From Brachypterus glaber (Eukaryota; Arthropoda; Insecta; Coleoptera; Kateretidae), in NCBI GenBank assembly GCA_958510825.1, contig OY294050.1, positions 9,835,340-9,899,339 of the forward strand: 64,000 bases of DNA, given 5' to 3'. The stretch's first letter is position 1. Each line of letters starts with the position of its first letter. Under the pieces are notes generated by a model. The model did not search any database. It saw nothing but the letters and a program-made list of their open reading frames with translations, and had not been told where the DNA came from. The position numbers and the translations under genes are program-made. This document shows, in pieces, positions 36,875 to 49,837 of the stretch.

Positions 36875-37412
36875 ACAAAATGAAGGTCAAGGACTCTTTT
36901 AGAGACCACTGTATTCCTATGTATTTTGAGGCGCTGAATCCGAATTTGAGGTCAAAATATCACCTTATCCGATTAGTTTTTGAGATAACCTCCTAAGACT
37001 TTATTTCCATATACTAAAATAACGTTTTTTGAGTTTCTGTTCCAAATTTACCGAATTTTTGCCTCAAATTTGGGTTCAGTGCCTGAAAATGCATAAGAAT
37101 ACAGAAAAAGTTCTTGACCTTTTTTTGTATGGCTACATTTGGGTTCACAAAAAAAAAGATCAAGAACTTTTTTGTGTTCCTATTTATTTTAAAGCGTTAA
37201 ACCCGAATTTACAGTCAAAATAGCACCTTATCCTGTAAATTTTGGATAACCTCAAAAAAACTCATTTTCATACCCGAAAATTACGTTTTTTAGGTTGAAA
37301 ACTAATCGGATGAGTTGCTATTTTGACCTTAAAGTAGGATTTAGAGCCTTAAAATGCATAGGAATACAATAGTCTCCTAAAAAGTTCTTAGCCTTTTTTT
37401 GTGTTATTTTAA
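36875..37412. repeat. Four-armed foldback with ACACAAAA ends
   Basis: The outer arms contain TAATCGGAT/ATCCGATTA, TCAAAATA and GAATACAxxxGTxTxCTxxxA counterparts. Two further arms face each other at about 37080-37200, with GTTCTTGACCTTTTTTTGT and its complement AAAAAGATCAAGAAC. Two foldbacks head to head, or one inserted in another, would give this. Similar to 10228-10528 and 23758-23903. Confidence 0.7.
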
Positions 37413-37589
37413 CAGTGCCTTATTGGCAAATGAGCATCCATCCAAAATTGAGGCCTTAAATTTTTGAAGTAACTAATATTATTATCTTGTGATATTGATA
37501 AAATTGATAAAATTGTTTATAGTTTTTCGACATATTCCTCACAGAAGGATATTATTTATACTATATAAAGTTTTTTTTAAGGTATAGTT

Positions 37590-37985
37590 ATTTTAAATTA
37601 GCCGCTAAATACTCCACAAAGTCCGATTTACACTGAAGCATGTGGCTTGTTTTGAATGTTAACATAACCAAAATTTATAATTTTTGTTTGCTTAATTTGT
37701 TTTTATGATGTTTTGATGTAAAAAAAGAGAATTGATAAAGCTGTTGCTGAAAACACTTTTGTATTCCTGTAGGAACAAAATTTGCTTATAAAATCGCTTT
37801 TATTCCAATAATTTAGAGGAATAAACCATTGTTTTGTTCTAGTTAATGGCACGTCAACGTTTTACGGTTGTGTCAATTGGGCCTAGTCATTTCGTATACG
37901 ACGCATGCGTATCTTACGTTGCTATGGTAATTTCGAGATTATTTACAAGCGGGAAGGTTTAAAATAACTATACCTTAAAAAAATA
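37590..37985. repeat. Dispersed repeat, diverged copy 2
   Basis: Same family and orientation as 13410-14310: AAATTTGCTTATAAAATCGC, TTTTACGGTTGTGTCAATT and TTTACAAGCGGGAAGGTTTA recur in order. Confidence 0.7.
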
Positions 37986-38096
37986 AACTTTAGTATATGT
38001 TTGTTTATATATTTACTGTTGCATTATTTATTACTGATGCATTAACACTATTAATAATCCGCCTATGGATAACCAATATTGCTTAACCCTTTGTTG

Positions 38097-38579
38097 ACGG
38101 ACGGTACTCTGAAGTACCGGTTTTTTGTTAAATCATATTAATTCGCTATTACCTTGAAAGCTTCTTATAGCCAACCAGTACTCTCAAGTCCTCTTTGAAT
38201 AGGTAATATAACCTATTCACAGCAAAAGGGCAACACTATACAACACAATATCATGATTTTTATAGAGTCGTGCGGTGACAGTTGGCGTTTTTATAGTGAT
38301 TTGGTTTGTTTTTTTTTGTATATTTTTTTTGTTATTTACTTGTGTGAAGTTTTTGGTGAGTAAGGCATTATTATTCACCTGTGGGGACGTTTATCAACCT
38401 ACAAATGACTTGTTTTTTTTTATAGGGGTTGGACCGACTGCTTTAATTTGCCTACCTCAAAGTTTTTTCAAAAGCTTTTCCAAAAAAATTTCAAAAAATT
38501 AATGTATGCAAATTCACATACTCTAATCACTTGGAGCAAAAAAAATATGTGAAATAATCGTATTTTTGATTAGTCAGGG
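38097..38579. mobile_element. 483-bp piggyBac-like element, TTAA-flanked
   Basis: Ends CCCTTTGTTGACGG and TGATTAGTCAGGG with TTAA on both sides. The flanks ATTGCTTAA and TTAAGCAAT are themselves complementary, so the insertion may lie at a palindrome. A 75-codon frame inside (38275-38502) is hydrophobic with no piggyBac catalytic signature. Confidence 0.6.
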
Positions 38580-38599
38580 TTAAGCAATAATTGTTACGT

Positions 38600-39404
38600 T
38601 TTGATGGTAACGTGATTCATAACGCATTTTGATCATTGATAATCATAATTTTTGATTAATTGTAGACAATTTTTTAATTATTTTTATTAAATATTAGATG
38701 TTGTTAGGATGTTAGTAACAGCAAAATATAAATCATGTTTTTTTTATAATTTTTTTCTCTTTTAACATTTTATTTTTTTTGTATATTTTTTTCTGGCGGA
38801 GATAGAGTTAAAAAAGTTTTTTTTATGTCTTTATAGTTGAGTTATAATATTTTCAGTATTATAAATATTTTTTAAATTATTTTATGCCAAATACATAATA
38901 ATACTTTTATTTATAAACAAACTTTTTTTAATTAAAATTTCACATTTTTATGTTAAGTAATAAAATTAATATTTAGTAAGTTATCTAACTGCTTGACGTG
39001 TTTTAGACAAGTAATAAGTTTTATCCACGGCAGTGGTTGATATGCCTATACACGGGTCTGTAAAAATAAACCGTTTAAACCTTAAAAAGTCCGTGGATAA
39101 AGTATAGTATTCGACTCGCGTATAATTGCCTATCGGCTCGTGTCGTAAGATTCGTCGTAACTGATTAATAGTAATTAATTTACGCTCATTGAATACTAGT
39201 TTTATCTAAGTATGTTCTGCTTAGTATCAAGCACTCATTTGGGTTCGTTATTACAACGCTAGTGCTTTTTGAACATATTATGAAACCCAAATGATTTTGT
39301 CATTCAATTTTGACAGTACTTTTTTCTATTATCAAGTAAGTTGTGGGCTGCAGAACGTAGACAAAAAACAGTTTTTGAAAAGTCATAATTATGATTTTTA
39401 TTTA
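38600..39404. other. Intergenic DNA
   Basis: AT-rich. Weak inverted pairs near 39225-39300 (CATTTGGGTTCG/GAAACCCAAATG). No gene. Confidence 0.4.
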
Positions 39405-39790
39405 TTAATTAAAATTTTAAATAGATTATTTTTTAACATTTAACCGATCATTTAACAATATTTCTGACCACGTGTTTATTTCTGTCTAATCATATTACAG
39501 TTATATCGGGAATTTTCTACTGTAGAAAATTCTAGTGAGAATCGCTGTAGTATTTTGTTTTTCAATATTTCTCTTTTACAACAAAATTGCATACCTAAAA
39601 CTAATTAATAATTAAATATGAATATATTACTATTTATAATTATTGTTATTATTTTATTATTTACCAAAATATACCACAAAATATTCTTTATATAAAATGT
39701 AATGACCGTTTTTATAGGTTGACTTTTATGAACATGCTTCCAAGCCTAGCGCAGTACCGCGCTAGTCAGTACTGCAGTAAATGACTGAAC
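39405..39790. repeat. Inverted copy of the 15641-16010 repeat
   Basis: Reverse complement of that repeat, with ATTTCTGACCACGTGTTT, the GAATTTTCTACTGTAGAAAATTC palindrome and GTCAGTACTGCAGT. About 380 bp, no coding capacity. Confidence 0.8.
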
Positions 39791-41819
39791 TATTGACAGA
39801 ACCGTAATTTGCAATTTAAAAAAGGTTTTAGTTTAGCAATTGAGAATGGACTTAAATTAACCAAATCAAAGAATATGTCTGTAAAAATATTAAGATAAGT
39901 AATAAAACAATTTATATAATTTTGTGAAAAAAAAAATATAAAAGTAGGTTTGACATATTATAAATCTTTAAAAAATAATCTTCCGAATTACACATGATTC
40001 TTCGAATTATCGGGAAAATTGACAGTTTTCATTCAGATTTGAAGTCAAAGGAAATAATTACTACAGGGACATCGCCCCTGTATGCCCGGGTCGTAATTAT
40101 TTCCAGACAGCAAATTTTCATGAAAACATCGAATTTTTCCTGCATAATTCTCAGCCTCTTGTGTTTATATTATATATGAGAATCTCTCAGTTTATTTTTT
40201 CAGTGTCCCAGGTCTGCAGAATCTCAAAACGAGACTAATAACAAAAGTCGATTTTTTATTATCTACATTTGTAAATACTGGAAACCTATCACTTGATTGG
40301 TGTTTCTATAGTAACTGCAAATAGCTTAACCAAAACATTAACCTAGCTCTGAAAAACTGGCCATAAGGGCCTCCTATTATTCATAATTTGAATATTATGT
40401 GACATTTTATAAAAGGTGCCTTTATAACTTAAAAATTATTAAGTTAAAAACATTTCCATTATTTATTTGACAGTATTAAAAAGCATTTTTGAATGTCCCA
40501 ATTGTTAGTGCCTTTTAAATAGTGACCTTGATGTTATAATACATTAATGATATTTAAATTTTTATGTTTTATGTATTAGTCCTAAGAAATTGTAGTCATA
40601 TCTTATCCAGCTTTAATTTTTATACACCAATGTTCTTAATTTTTTGTTTCGGGATATTTTTAGTATCCTATATTGTACTCATTTTCTTAGGACCCGTATT
40701 TATGCAGCTTTATTTTATGGATAAAAAATTATTTTAATTTTGTATAATATAATTATTAAGTAGTTTCTAAAAATGTTTTTGTTATAATGTGATTAAATAA
40801 CTTATCGACACTTTTTACTATATTAAAGTATACTTTGATTTCTAAATTAAATATAGGGGCATGTAACTGTAACTGTAACTTTTTTTAAATGGATTTACCT
40901 AAAAACTGTTGCTTTTACGGTATTACACTAAGAGAATCATTTTCTTGTATTTTTACTCAAAAAATCCACGTTTATATAATTTTTTATACTTTTTTGATGT
41001 ATTATGTGTACCTTCAAGGAATTTTGCAAGTTCTGGGACATCCTGTATATTTTTTTTCTTCAAAACTTTTTGCCTCCACCTGGAATTTTGGCGCCTATTA
41101 AGGCATCTAAAAGGGTCGTTAAGAGGTCTAATCACACATTTTAGAAAAGTATGATTTTAAGCTTTACGAATTATAATGTATGATACAGGGTATATTTTAA
41201 CTAGAACAAAATGCACCTTGTAATATTTATATTCACAAGTTGTTAAAAAAGCCCTGTATATTTTGATTAAAATAGGCAGTTATTTTATGTATTGTATCAA
41301 TTACTTTTTTGTTAATTTGTTAATTTAAGCACTGTAAATTATATAAAGTATACAATACACTTTCATTTTTATGTTTTAATTTAAAATTATTAGATTTTAT
41401 TAATTACAGAAACTTTGGTTTTATTAAGTTTGCTAATAATTACAATATAATATATTATGATATATAATAATAATATATTATAATGATATCAAATAAATAA
41501 ATAATATATTATCATTTTTTAGTCAAATTTACCTGAATTAAATATCTCTATCTTTGGTCCTTTTGAAATTAAATATATCAAGGTCGAATTGTATTAAACT
41601 TGACTTATAAGCTCTAAACTTAGGTTAAAAACAATTTTGTATTAAAAAAGCAAATACTCTATTCGGTATGGAAAGACTAAATAGATCTTAAGCAAATAAT
41701 TTATAAAAAAACAAATAAATAATATTATTTGTTTTTTTTTTTATACATTATTTGCTTAATATCTGACCCATTACTACGATTAATAAAATAATTTTTGCCA
41801 TATCCAATGTTTTACAACA
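39791..41819. other. Two kb of intergenic DNA, no gene or bounded repeat
   Basis: There are scattered single MITE-like ends (TTTTTTCAGTGTCCCA at 40195, TGGGACATCCTGTATATT at 41036, GATACAGGGTATATT at 41183). AT-only tracts lie near 41450-41520. Short reading frames on both strands at 40889-41154 overlap and look spurious. Confidence 0.4.
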
Positions 41820-41821
41820 TA

Positions 41822-42533
41822 CAGAGCGGTCCAAAAGTCAACCCCCCCCCCTCTTAACTTTTGAACCAGTTGAGATATCGACTTCAAATTTGGAGCTTTT
41901 AAATAAGACAACTTAAAATATCTTTTAGCATATATTTAATACTTTCAGCTCTTAAAATGTGGGCGTGGGGGCACATTTTTTTAAATGGAAAGGGGGGTCA
42001 TGTAATACATCATTTTAAAGCTTATAAAATTCTCCATTTAACTCTATATTTTTAAATAAAAAAAATGGGTTTAAAATGGGGTTGAAAATGGGTATTTATG
42101 TGAAAATTCCTCTAAAAAAAAACAAATAATTTTTTAAAAATGCCTAATTTCATCATAAAAAAATTTTAATTATACTTTTAAACTAATTTTAGTTGAAATA
42201 AATAAAAATTTATAAAAAAAAAATAAAAAATCTAATGTTTTAGTACAAAAAATTGAAAAATCAAAACCTTAAAAAACATTTTTAAAAAATTTAAAAATGT
42301 TAGTTTAAATAGAGAATTTTATAAGCTTTAAAATGATGTATCACACGACCCACCTTTCCATTTAAAAAAAATGTCCCCCCATGCCCCCCTTCCCACATTT
42401 TAAGAGCTGAAAACATCAAATATATGCTAAAAGATAGTTTAAGTTGTCTTATTTAAGAGTTCTAAATTTAAAGTCGATATCAAAACTCGTTCAAAAGTTA
42501 AAAGGGGGGGGGGGTGACTTTTGGACCGCACTG
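41822..42533. mobile_element. 712-bp Tc1/mariner-type foldback, TA-flanked
   Basis: Ends CAGAGCGGTCCAAAAGTCAA and TTTTGGACCGCACTG (after a C/G run), with TA on both sides. The arms of about 260 bp are inverted copies including AATGATGTATCACACGACC and TTAAGTTGTCTTATTTAA. No transposase. Decayed copies lie at about 26790-27080 and 30120-30560. Confidence 0.85.
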
Positions 42534-42733
42534 TATTCTCAAGACTTAAGTTTTTTATTGAGTGTGCAAATAAAATAATATAATTTTTGAAACAAAATTT
42601 CTAATGGTCATGTTTTATTAAAAATTACTTAAATATTAAAACGTTTAAAAATAATTATTTTTCAAAACAGTAAACTTTATTCGGGCTGGATGGATGGATT
42701 AAACAAACAATTAATGCATAAGATTATGCATTA

Positions 42734-42739
42734 TTTATT
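42734..42739 (-). terminator. Candidate polyadenylation signal of the 42767-43372 gene
   Basis: AATAAA on the minus strand, 28 nt after the stop codon. Confidence 0.5.
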
Positions 42740-42766
42740 TTTTTAAGATTTGAACTATTACTTTAA

Positions 42767-43372
42767 TTAAAAATAATTTTCACCACACCCAATTTTGTAT
42801 AACTTATTCTCAAGACTCAGATTACTACTAGATTCACCACATAACATCAGCGAGGTGCAGTTGTTTAATTTATCATTTTTATCAAAATTTCTCCAATACT
42901 GTTTAATTCTTTTTAAATCTGAAATATGTTTTTGAAGCTTAGTAATTTCGTCATCACATTTTTTCTCTATATCATCCAAATGCTCCTTAATTATTACTGA
43001 TTGGCCACTTGTGGTTGTTTTAGTTACTGTTGTGTTGCTTCTGTTGTTTAAAAACAATCTTACTTTTTCTTTGGCTAGATTGTGTTTTTCTCTGTCTAGA
43101 ATTATTTTTAATACGTCCATGTTATCTTGAATTTCTTGCATTCTTGTTATTATTTTAATGTTATCTTCGTGTTGGTGCAACGCTATCAAATCCTCAACTT
43201 GTTGAATGAATTTTGGCATTTTTGAACTCTCTTTCGCTTTATTTATGTTTTGATTCATTCCCGCTATAAACTTTGATGAAGCCATGGATGAATTTTGACT
43301 AAAAACCTCCCCTCTCTTGCTTTTATTTGAAAATCTTGATGGACTTTGGTAAAATAGCCTGTTTTGATTCAT
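42767..43372 (-). CDS. Possible intronless gene for a 201-residue coiled-coil protein
   Basis: The frame is open for more than 640 nt, unusually long for this AT-rich DNA. I place the start at ATG 43372 (MNQNRLFYQSPSRFSNKS), the first in-frame methionine; the 13 or more open codons upstream lack an ATG. The N terminus is Ser/Asn-rich and basic. The middle and C-terminal two thirds (about MPKFIQQVEDLIALHQ, DNIKIITRMQEI, KIILDREKHNLAKEKVRLF and DDIEKKCDDEITKLQKHISDL) are charged and helical with heptad-like hydrophobics, suggesting coiled coils. There is no signal peptide or membrane segment. I do not recognise a family. It lies between the PAK gene and Sik3 with repeats either side. It could be a small cytoskeletal or kinetochore-type protein, a retrogene, or a last exon whose partner exons I missed. 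Confidence 0.55.
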   Translation of the reverse strand: MNQNRLFYQSPSRFSNKSKRGEVFSQNSSMASSKFIAGMNQNINKAKESSKMPKFIQQVEDLIALHQHEDNIKIITRMQEIQDNMDVLKIILDREKHNLAKEKVRLFLNNRSNTTVTKTTTSGQSVIIKEHLDDIEKKCDDEITKLQKHISDLKRIKQYWRNFDKNDKLNNCTSLMLCGESSSNLSLENKLYKIGCGENYF

Positions 43373-44148
43373 TTCCACTAAAAATTTTGATTCGAATGAT
43401 ACGAATGTCAAAGGTAATGAAGTTTTGAGCCTAAGTTTGACGTAAATACCTTGAACTCTGCCTACTCTGTCTAAACTTATTGCAAAAACGAGCTATAGCT
43501 ATAACTAGAGAGCCTGAATGTGACGTTTCCTATCAAGGAAGAGAGTGGAGACAAAAAATCTGGTAAAAATTGTTATTTGTTTGTTGATAAGTATGTTTTG
43601 GCATTAGATGTCACAAATTACGAAAAGGTTTATTAAATTTTACTGCAAATCTGGTGGTTTAGAATAAAAACCCTCATCACTATAACTCTCCATAATTCCT
43701 TAAAAACAAATATTTAACACATAAATATTTAGCACACGAAATTGAGATTTGATTAAAAATAATTAATAATTTTATATTAAAAAAATGTCAGAACATAACA
43801 ACCCGTACTTGACACTGTCAAGTTGACAGCTGTTTTACGATTGACTTGCCGGTTGCCTACACTCTAGCGCGCAAAATTCAATTTTGCGCTTGCTGTCATG
43901 GTAACGAGCAGAAAATTTAAATTCTAAGAAGTAGTTTTTTTTTAGGTCCGAAAACTTCATTTGTTTTTGTAGAAATGTTAACTTTTCTATTAGATCGTAG
44001 AAAAACTATATTTAGGGCCGTATACGGTTGCCAACCTCATTCTCCGAGCTCGGATTGCAACCTCCGTAATCGCACTAAAAACAGCATTTTTCGTACTTGT
44101 ACATAAACTACTAATTGAATTTACTGTTAAAAAAAATGTGTAACTATA
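43373..44148. other. Upstream flank of the coiled-coil gene
   Basis: Contains palindromic stretches near 43806-43905 (TGACACTGTCAAGTTGACAG, GCGCAAAATTCAATTTTGCGC) that could be repeat tips or part of a promoter. No other gene. Confidence 0.4.
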
Positions 44149-44513
44149 CCGGGTGTTTCAGGAAGGTAGTTCACCACCCTTAACCTTTTTACTTTTTTAG
44201 ATAGGATCTTGAAATTTGCGGAAGCTGTATTATGTATAATTTAAGCTTTTTTGACATAGTTGGAATTTTTTTTTCCATTCCCGTTTCGCCGGAAATTAAT
44301 CGAATCTTCGATTTTTTAATGGAACACTGTATATTTTTACATATTTTGATTCAGAAATCAATTCTGAAAACAAGAATGTGTCACTTGTCAAATTTTGTCT
44401 GATCATGTCAAAAAATTTTAAATTATACATTATATAGCCCCTGCAAATTTGACGATGCTACATAAAAAAGTAAAAAAGTTAAGGGGGGTGAACCACCTTC
44501 CTGAAACACCCGG
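44149..44513. mobile_element. 365-bp MITE with CCGGGTGTTTCAGGAAGG ends, TA-flanked
   Basis: The ends CCGGGTGTTTCAGGAAGGT and ACCTTCCTGAAACACCCGG are near-perfect, with TA on both sides. Further pairing inside (CACCCTTAACCTTTTTACTT and complement). No transposase. Tc1/mariner-type by target site. Confidence 0.88.
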
Positions 44514-46068
44514 TATACCCTCAAGAGCTCTCTAGTGGAAGCAAAAGTATGTATAAAGCTAGTTTGGGCAAAGGTACAATAAATTAAAACACCTAATTTT
44601 TAATATTATTTTTATTTTTACACTTTTATAGTTACAGTGATTTTATTATCTTTAATTATTACAGTCTGATATTTGATTATTAATGATTGTATTCAATCGT
44701 TTCTAAACTACCCTACTACCATTTTATAAATATAACAAATCTACTAAGCGCACATATTATATGCAGGTATTATGTTTTTTGAATAAACAATATTTAAAAT
44801 ATTATATGATACACATTTTTTAAACAATGTCGAATTAAAAATATTCCAGCTAACCACAATCAAGAAGTGTCTGTATACATACATGTATTGCCATTTTTAC
44901 AAATAAAAAAAAAAACAGAAAAAGTTTATTACATTTTGGGGTCATGGAAAATATAATTATTTTTAATCAAAGTAAATCATATTTTTTTAATCAAGCTTGC
45001 TGTTATACCTATTGTCAATTTCAAAAATTTAATAATGTGAAAATTTCATTTAATGATCTTATAATATTTTGGGCCTAAAGGCATATGCCAAACGAAACCA
45101 AACCATATGGTTTGTGGTGATTTTGAAGGATTTTCGAAAGCAAGATACAGGATACTATACCAATAATATGCACTATTTTAGACAAAACTCAGCTACACAT
45201 ATGCGTTTTAGTTGAGTACTAAACTTTTTTTGTTCTTCAAATGATGCAAAAATATGTTATTTACAAAACTCATATATAAGTTTTGTAAATAACATATAAG
45301 ACATAACATACAAGATATATCTTTGTTTAATTTTGTCTAAAAAGTGGAGTTAACCCCTTCTTAAAGCTACCGATTCATATAAAGACCCTGAGCAACGTTT
45401 TCACGTCAACTCTTACATGGCCCTTTTAGAACCAAGCCGCATGCGGCGCAGATAATATATTATATAACATTGTTTATTATAAGCAAAATTTTATGGATAT
45501 CTTGGCATTGCAGTTAGCTGGTAAAATTTTAATTTGTTTCCATACAATTATAATAGATTTGGTAATGGAATGCACGAATTTCTTAAATGAACCTGGATTT
45601 ATAGTCTTATAAATTATGTGGATGACCGCCATGTTAGGTTTTATAGTATAAAATGTATACAAGAGGTACATATTAGAGTCCCTTCATGAGTTTTTTATAT
45701 GCGAGCTTCATACAAGCATAAATTTTAATTATTGTCAAAAATTTTCATATAGGAACTCTATCTAGAAAAAATATCCAGTCTGACAGAACTAATTTTTTTA
45801 TGTTAAATATGACACTTGTAGATTGTAACTTCAAAGGTACTGTGTGTATTATAAAATAATTATATAATATAATTATATAATACATAATATATTATAGTAA
45901 AATTTACAGCTAATCGGATTGGCATCACAAAATAATACCTAAATATTTTGCATTTCACTTATTTTACCATGGCTGATATGGATAATCCGTAATAGCAAAG
46001 TACCATGGTAAAATTGATGATATAATTTTATGCAAAATAAGACGTAAGACTGTAAATTTTACTTCTTT
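44514..46068. other. Intergenic DNA
   Basis: Nothing coding. A perfect small hairpin (ATGTTATTTACAAAACT around TATATA, 45256-45295) and an AT-only inverted tract at 45855-45895 are present. A further weak inverted pair occurs at 45955-46045 (TTTGCATxxxACTTATTTTACCATGG and complement). Confidence 0.45.
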
Positions 46069-46120
46069 TTAACCGACTTCCAAAAAAGAAGGAGGTTATC
46101 AATTCGACGTGTGACTTTGT
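46069..46120. repeat. Widespread insect repeat end (TTTTTAACCGACTTCCAAAA)
   Basis: TTTTTAACCGACTTCC, then AAGGAGGTTATCAATTCG and GTGTGAC plus a T run. I recall this phrase as extremely common in Lepidoptera and other insects, as one end of an interspersed element. Boundaries and class are not assigned here. Confidence 0.5.
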
Positions 46121-47821
46121 TTTTTTTTTTCAGTAAACGCAATATCCTTTGCTGAAGTAGAACCTAAAATGTTGGGGTTATTGACTAAATTTATATTTTT
46201 TAACAATAGACAATATTTGCCATAGCAGCGTAAAACGACGTTAAATCAATAAAACAAACAAGAATTATTGTCTATTATAGACAATATCTGTTAGAGGTTC
46301 AGGTTAAGAAATCCGTATTGGAATGTTATAAAATGAAAATATAGACTGCGCAAGAGATGTTAAAGTCTAAACCTATGGTCTGAACATTATTTGATAATAA
46401 TTATAATTTAAAAAGATATGTAAAAATCAAAGAACTTTTACCTCAAGAAGTAATTTCAGACCAATGTTTATGAAGGTGTCATCTTTTTGTTTGTTTATTT
46501 ACTAACAGAAACGCGATACAGCTTTGTGGTGTAAAATGTAGATGTCGCTAGTCGACTTTCAGGCTACCTAGTAGCGATGTTGCGTAGTTTCCACCTTATC
46601 ATGAATTCAAATCATTATACTTAAATTAAAAATGTAAAAAACTTTATTGTGTATACTATAATTATGTTTAATAATATAGTATATTTAAATATAATAAAAT
46701 TAAACTACTAGTTCATATAAAACTCATACAGAACTAATGTTTCTTAACATTTACAATAAAATATCTGTATATGTTTTCAATCGGCAACACTGTACCCCTG
46801 TCTGTCATTTTACGACATTAGACTGTGAGTTTACACATTCTTTCTCTCTCTTTACGCGTACTAAGTGTAAACAATAGTCACTCCCCACCAGCCCCTCACC
46901 GTAGTTGGTTCACGCTTCAAACAAAGCATACGGTAGATTTCATCATGTTCCTTCTTGAGGTAAAAGTTCTTTGGTAAAAATAGTAAATTAAAAATACAAA
47001 TTTAAAAATAAATTAATAATAGAAAAATTAATAAAGACATTCAAAATACCTAATTAAGAAATTTAAAAATAATTAAAAAATAAATTAAAACACTTGAACA
47101 AAAAAATAATATTCTAAAATAAATTTAAATAAAATAAATAAAACAGACTATCGCGTCGATCGGTATACAGTGTGTTTTTATTATACAAAAAACGAAATCT
47201 TTATTTGTCTGAGGTTATTTTTAAATTATAAGAACTAGATTCTTAGGATTATTCGGATTCTTGGGGTACATAAAATTCGTTGTTTATTAAGTCTATATTT
47301 TTTATACTATCTTTATTCAGATGCAAGTCTTTCTATTATTATTTTTTTAGTACCGGTTTAGATTAAAAACATCCATTATTTTCAGTACTAAAAATTTGAG
47401 AAAAAAAGTTTTTTTTTTTAAGTTTCGTTAATTGGAAAAATGCAATATACCACTGTGAATAGTCTATAATGGAATGCGTAGCACTACATATTTGCACGGC
47501 TTTATTTGTCTTTAAAACTGTAACAATGCAATGTAAGAAATTAAACAATACAAATACCAAATTATTATAATTAAAATATAATATAATAGGTCAAAAAATG
47601 TTCAAGTAACCTGAAATTTGGTATGCAAGCATATTTTTTCAATTGAAACAACATAGGAGGGGTGCACATGAAAAATTAGAAAAGTGTTTTTTTGCAATGC
47701 CCTATCCCACACGATTAAATTAAAATATATACTTCAGACAAATAAATTAATAATCAAAATATTAAACCAAAATATATAACAGAGTTAAAATCAAGAAAAC
47801 TGTTAACAATTTTGTTATAAT
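46121..47821. other. Intergenic DNA, nothing recognised
   Basis: AT-rich, short frames only, and no paired arms of note. Confidence 0.4.
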
Positions 47822-47822
47822 A

Positions 47823-47965
47823 CAGGGTTATTCCCTAGGAGGGTTGTAGCTCCCTTAGGGCTCATTTCCGAACCACCCTTCATAGGATTTTTTATTCATA
47901 TTTTACTTTTATATTTTAAGGTAGAATCACCTCTTAAATTTCTCTAACTTATTTTGAATAACCCT
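47823..47965. mobile_element. 143-bp mariner-like MITE, TA-flanked
   Basis: Ends CAGGGTTATTCCCTAGG and complement-like CTTATTTTGAATAACCCTG, TA on both sides. It shares GTAGCTCCCTTAGGGCTCAT and TAGAATCACCTCTTAAA with the 31662-32049 element, of which it looks like a shortened form. Confidence 0.85.
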
Positions 47966-49837
47966 GTATACATACATAATAATTAATGATTATTTTAAAA
48001 TAAATAAATAAATAAAATATAATTTTCTACTTTAATAAAATTGAAAAATAAATGAAAAAAATGATAAATATTTTTTTGGTTTAATATTTTAATTTTTTAT
48101 ATAATTTTTTATGTATTTATTTTAATATATAGACAAGAATACATTTTATTTTTGAGCTTCTAAATCTATGCGCTGGAACGGACTGGATATGGTAATGATT
48201 GAGCTATTATCAAAAATCAGAGAAAATATTAAAATAAAAGTATCATTAAACATTTTGACACGATGTAATTTTATTTTTCTTGAATTATTTAATTAATAGG
48301 TACGTTGGGACTGTCCCAATGGCACAACACATACCCTTGTAGAAAGAGTGCAAAAAGCGAGAAAAATCCAGTCAGTTATGTTTAATAAAATTTGAGAAAG
48401 TTTGGTATAAAATTCAATTCAAGTACCCCTAGTTAACCCATTGTTTAAGGGGATGTTTAGCTTCTAGAACAATAAATCTTGCTTTTTGCACAAGTTCATG
48501 ACTAGACAAAAATTTGAGCACCTTTAGGTTACATTTTATCAATTCCAATCGAAGTTACAGATGTATGAAGAAGAGGCGGTAACTCTTTAACGTTACAAAA
48601 ACGTTTTTCTAATCTTAGAAAACTGTATAAAAGTACGTGTAAAATATGTGAAAAAGTCCCGATTTTTAACGATAAAAAAATTATCTAATAGTTACAAACG
48701 TTAATCTAACCAAAATCTAACGTTAGAGGCGTGGCCAACTAGGAAATTTTTACCTGTTATATTGGTGGTACTGAATTTTAATAAAATGGAATCTGGAGAA
48801 AAGTTTATTCAAATAAATCAATCTTAATATATTTTAGTAATCATAGTATTTTTAAACATAGCCATCTTTTTAGGTGGCCCTAAATATGTTTCGTGTAATA
48901 TGATGTTATACTTCGATAAATACGTTTACCTCACAGAACAGTTTTATATTTAGTTAATATTTATTTATACATTCAGAATCTAAATATATTTTTTCAATTC
49001 TAGTACAGCGTATAAAAATTATAAATAATATGAAACTATAGTTATTATATAGTTAATATATATATTGTTAACATTAAATATATATTTATAATAGACAAAT
49101 ATTTAATTTTTAGATTCACGTACGGTATAAAATATTGTCTATTAAGGAGAATGACAAAAAATGTGTTTTTTTTTATAATTTGAAAATTTGCTAACAAGCA
49201 AAAAATGTTGTGTTTTTATTTTGTAATTTGAAAATTTGTAAACTTCTCACGGATAATTATCAAACCTATAGCTGTCTGTAATAAGTATTTTCTACGATAT
49301 TTTACTTATTAATAATGGGAATTCAAAGGTTAGAATAAGGTTAAATTTATGTTAATTTCTAACGTTAGAAAAAGGTTAGAAATTAGTCAGGTAATTAACG
49401 TAATATGGACCATAGTCCACCCTTGTTTTACGCACAAATTTGTCAATTAAAGGGCTGTTACTGATAGTGATCAGGTTAAATTAAGGTTATTCAGACTAAT
49501 TCACTACCTTTAATTGATTTTTCCAATCCGCTCCTTTCTATTCTAATTTAACTAGCCTTCTACGGTTTTATAAAATTATAACATTTTTTTTTCTAAAAAT
49601 TGACATTATGTATCTAAATACCTGTATAATAAAACGATATGTACAACACCTACCTATTAGGTGCATCTATTCTAAAACAATAAATACAAATAATACATTT
49701 TAAATTATTTAAAAAATAAGCGCATTTTAAACAAGTATAAATTACTCTTCGTGATCTAATGTTTACATTTAATGTAAAAACACGTTTATATATATACATC
49801 ATTGATGTAACATCAACAAATATTGCATTTTTTTTGC
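47966..49837. other. Intergenic DNA with one shared repeat block
   Basis: About 48530-48570 (ACATTTTATCAATTCCAATC, GAAGTTACAG) recurs at 60378-60412 in a Sik3 intron. Otherwise AT-rich with no gene. Confidence 0.45.

Noticed and set aside
38275..38502. piggyBac transposase fragment
   Set aside because: Hydrophobic low-complexity frame with no piggyBac catalytic residues.
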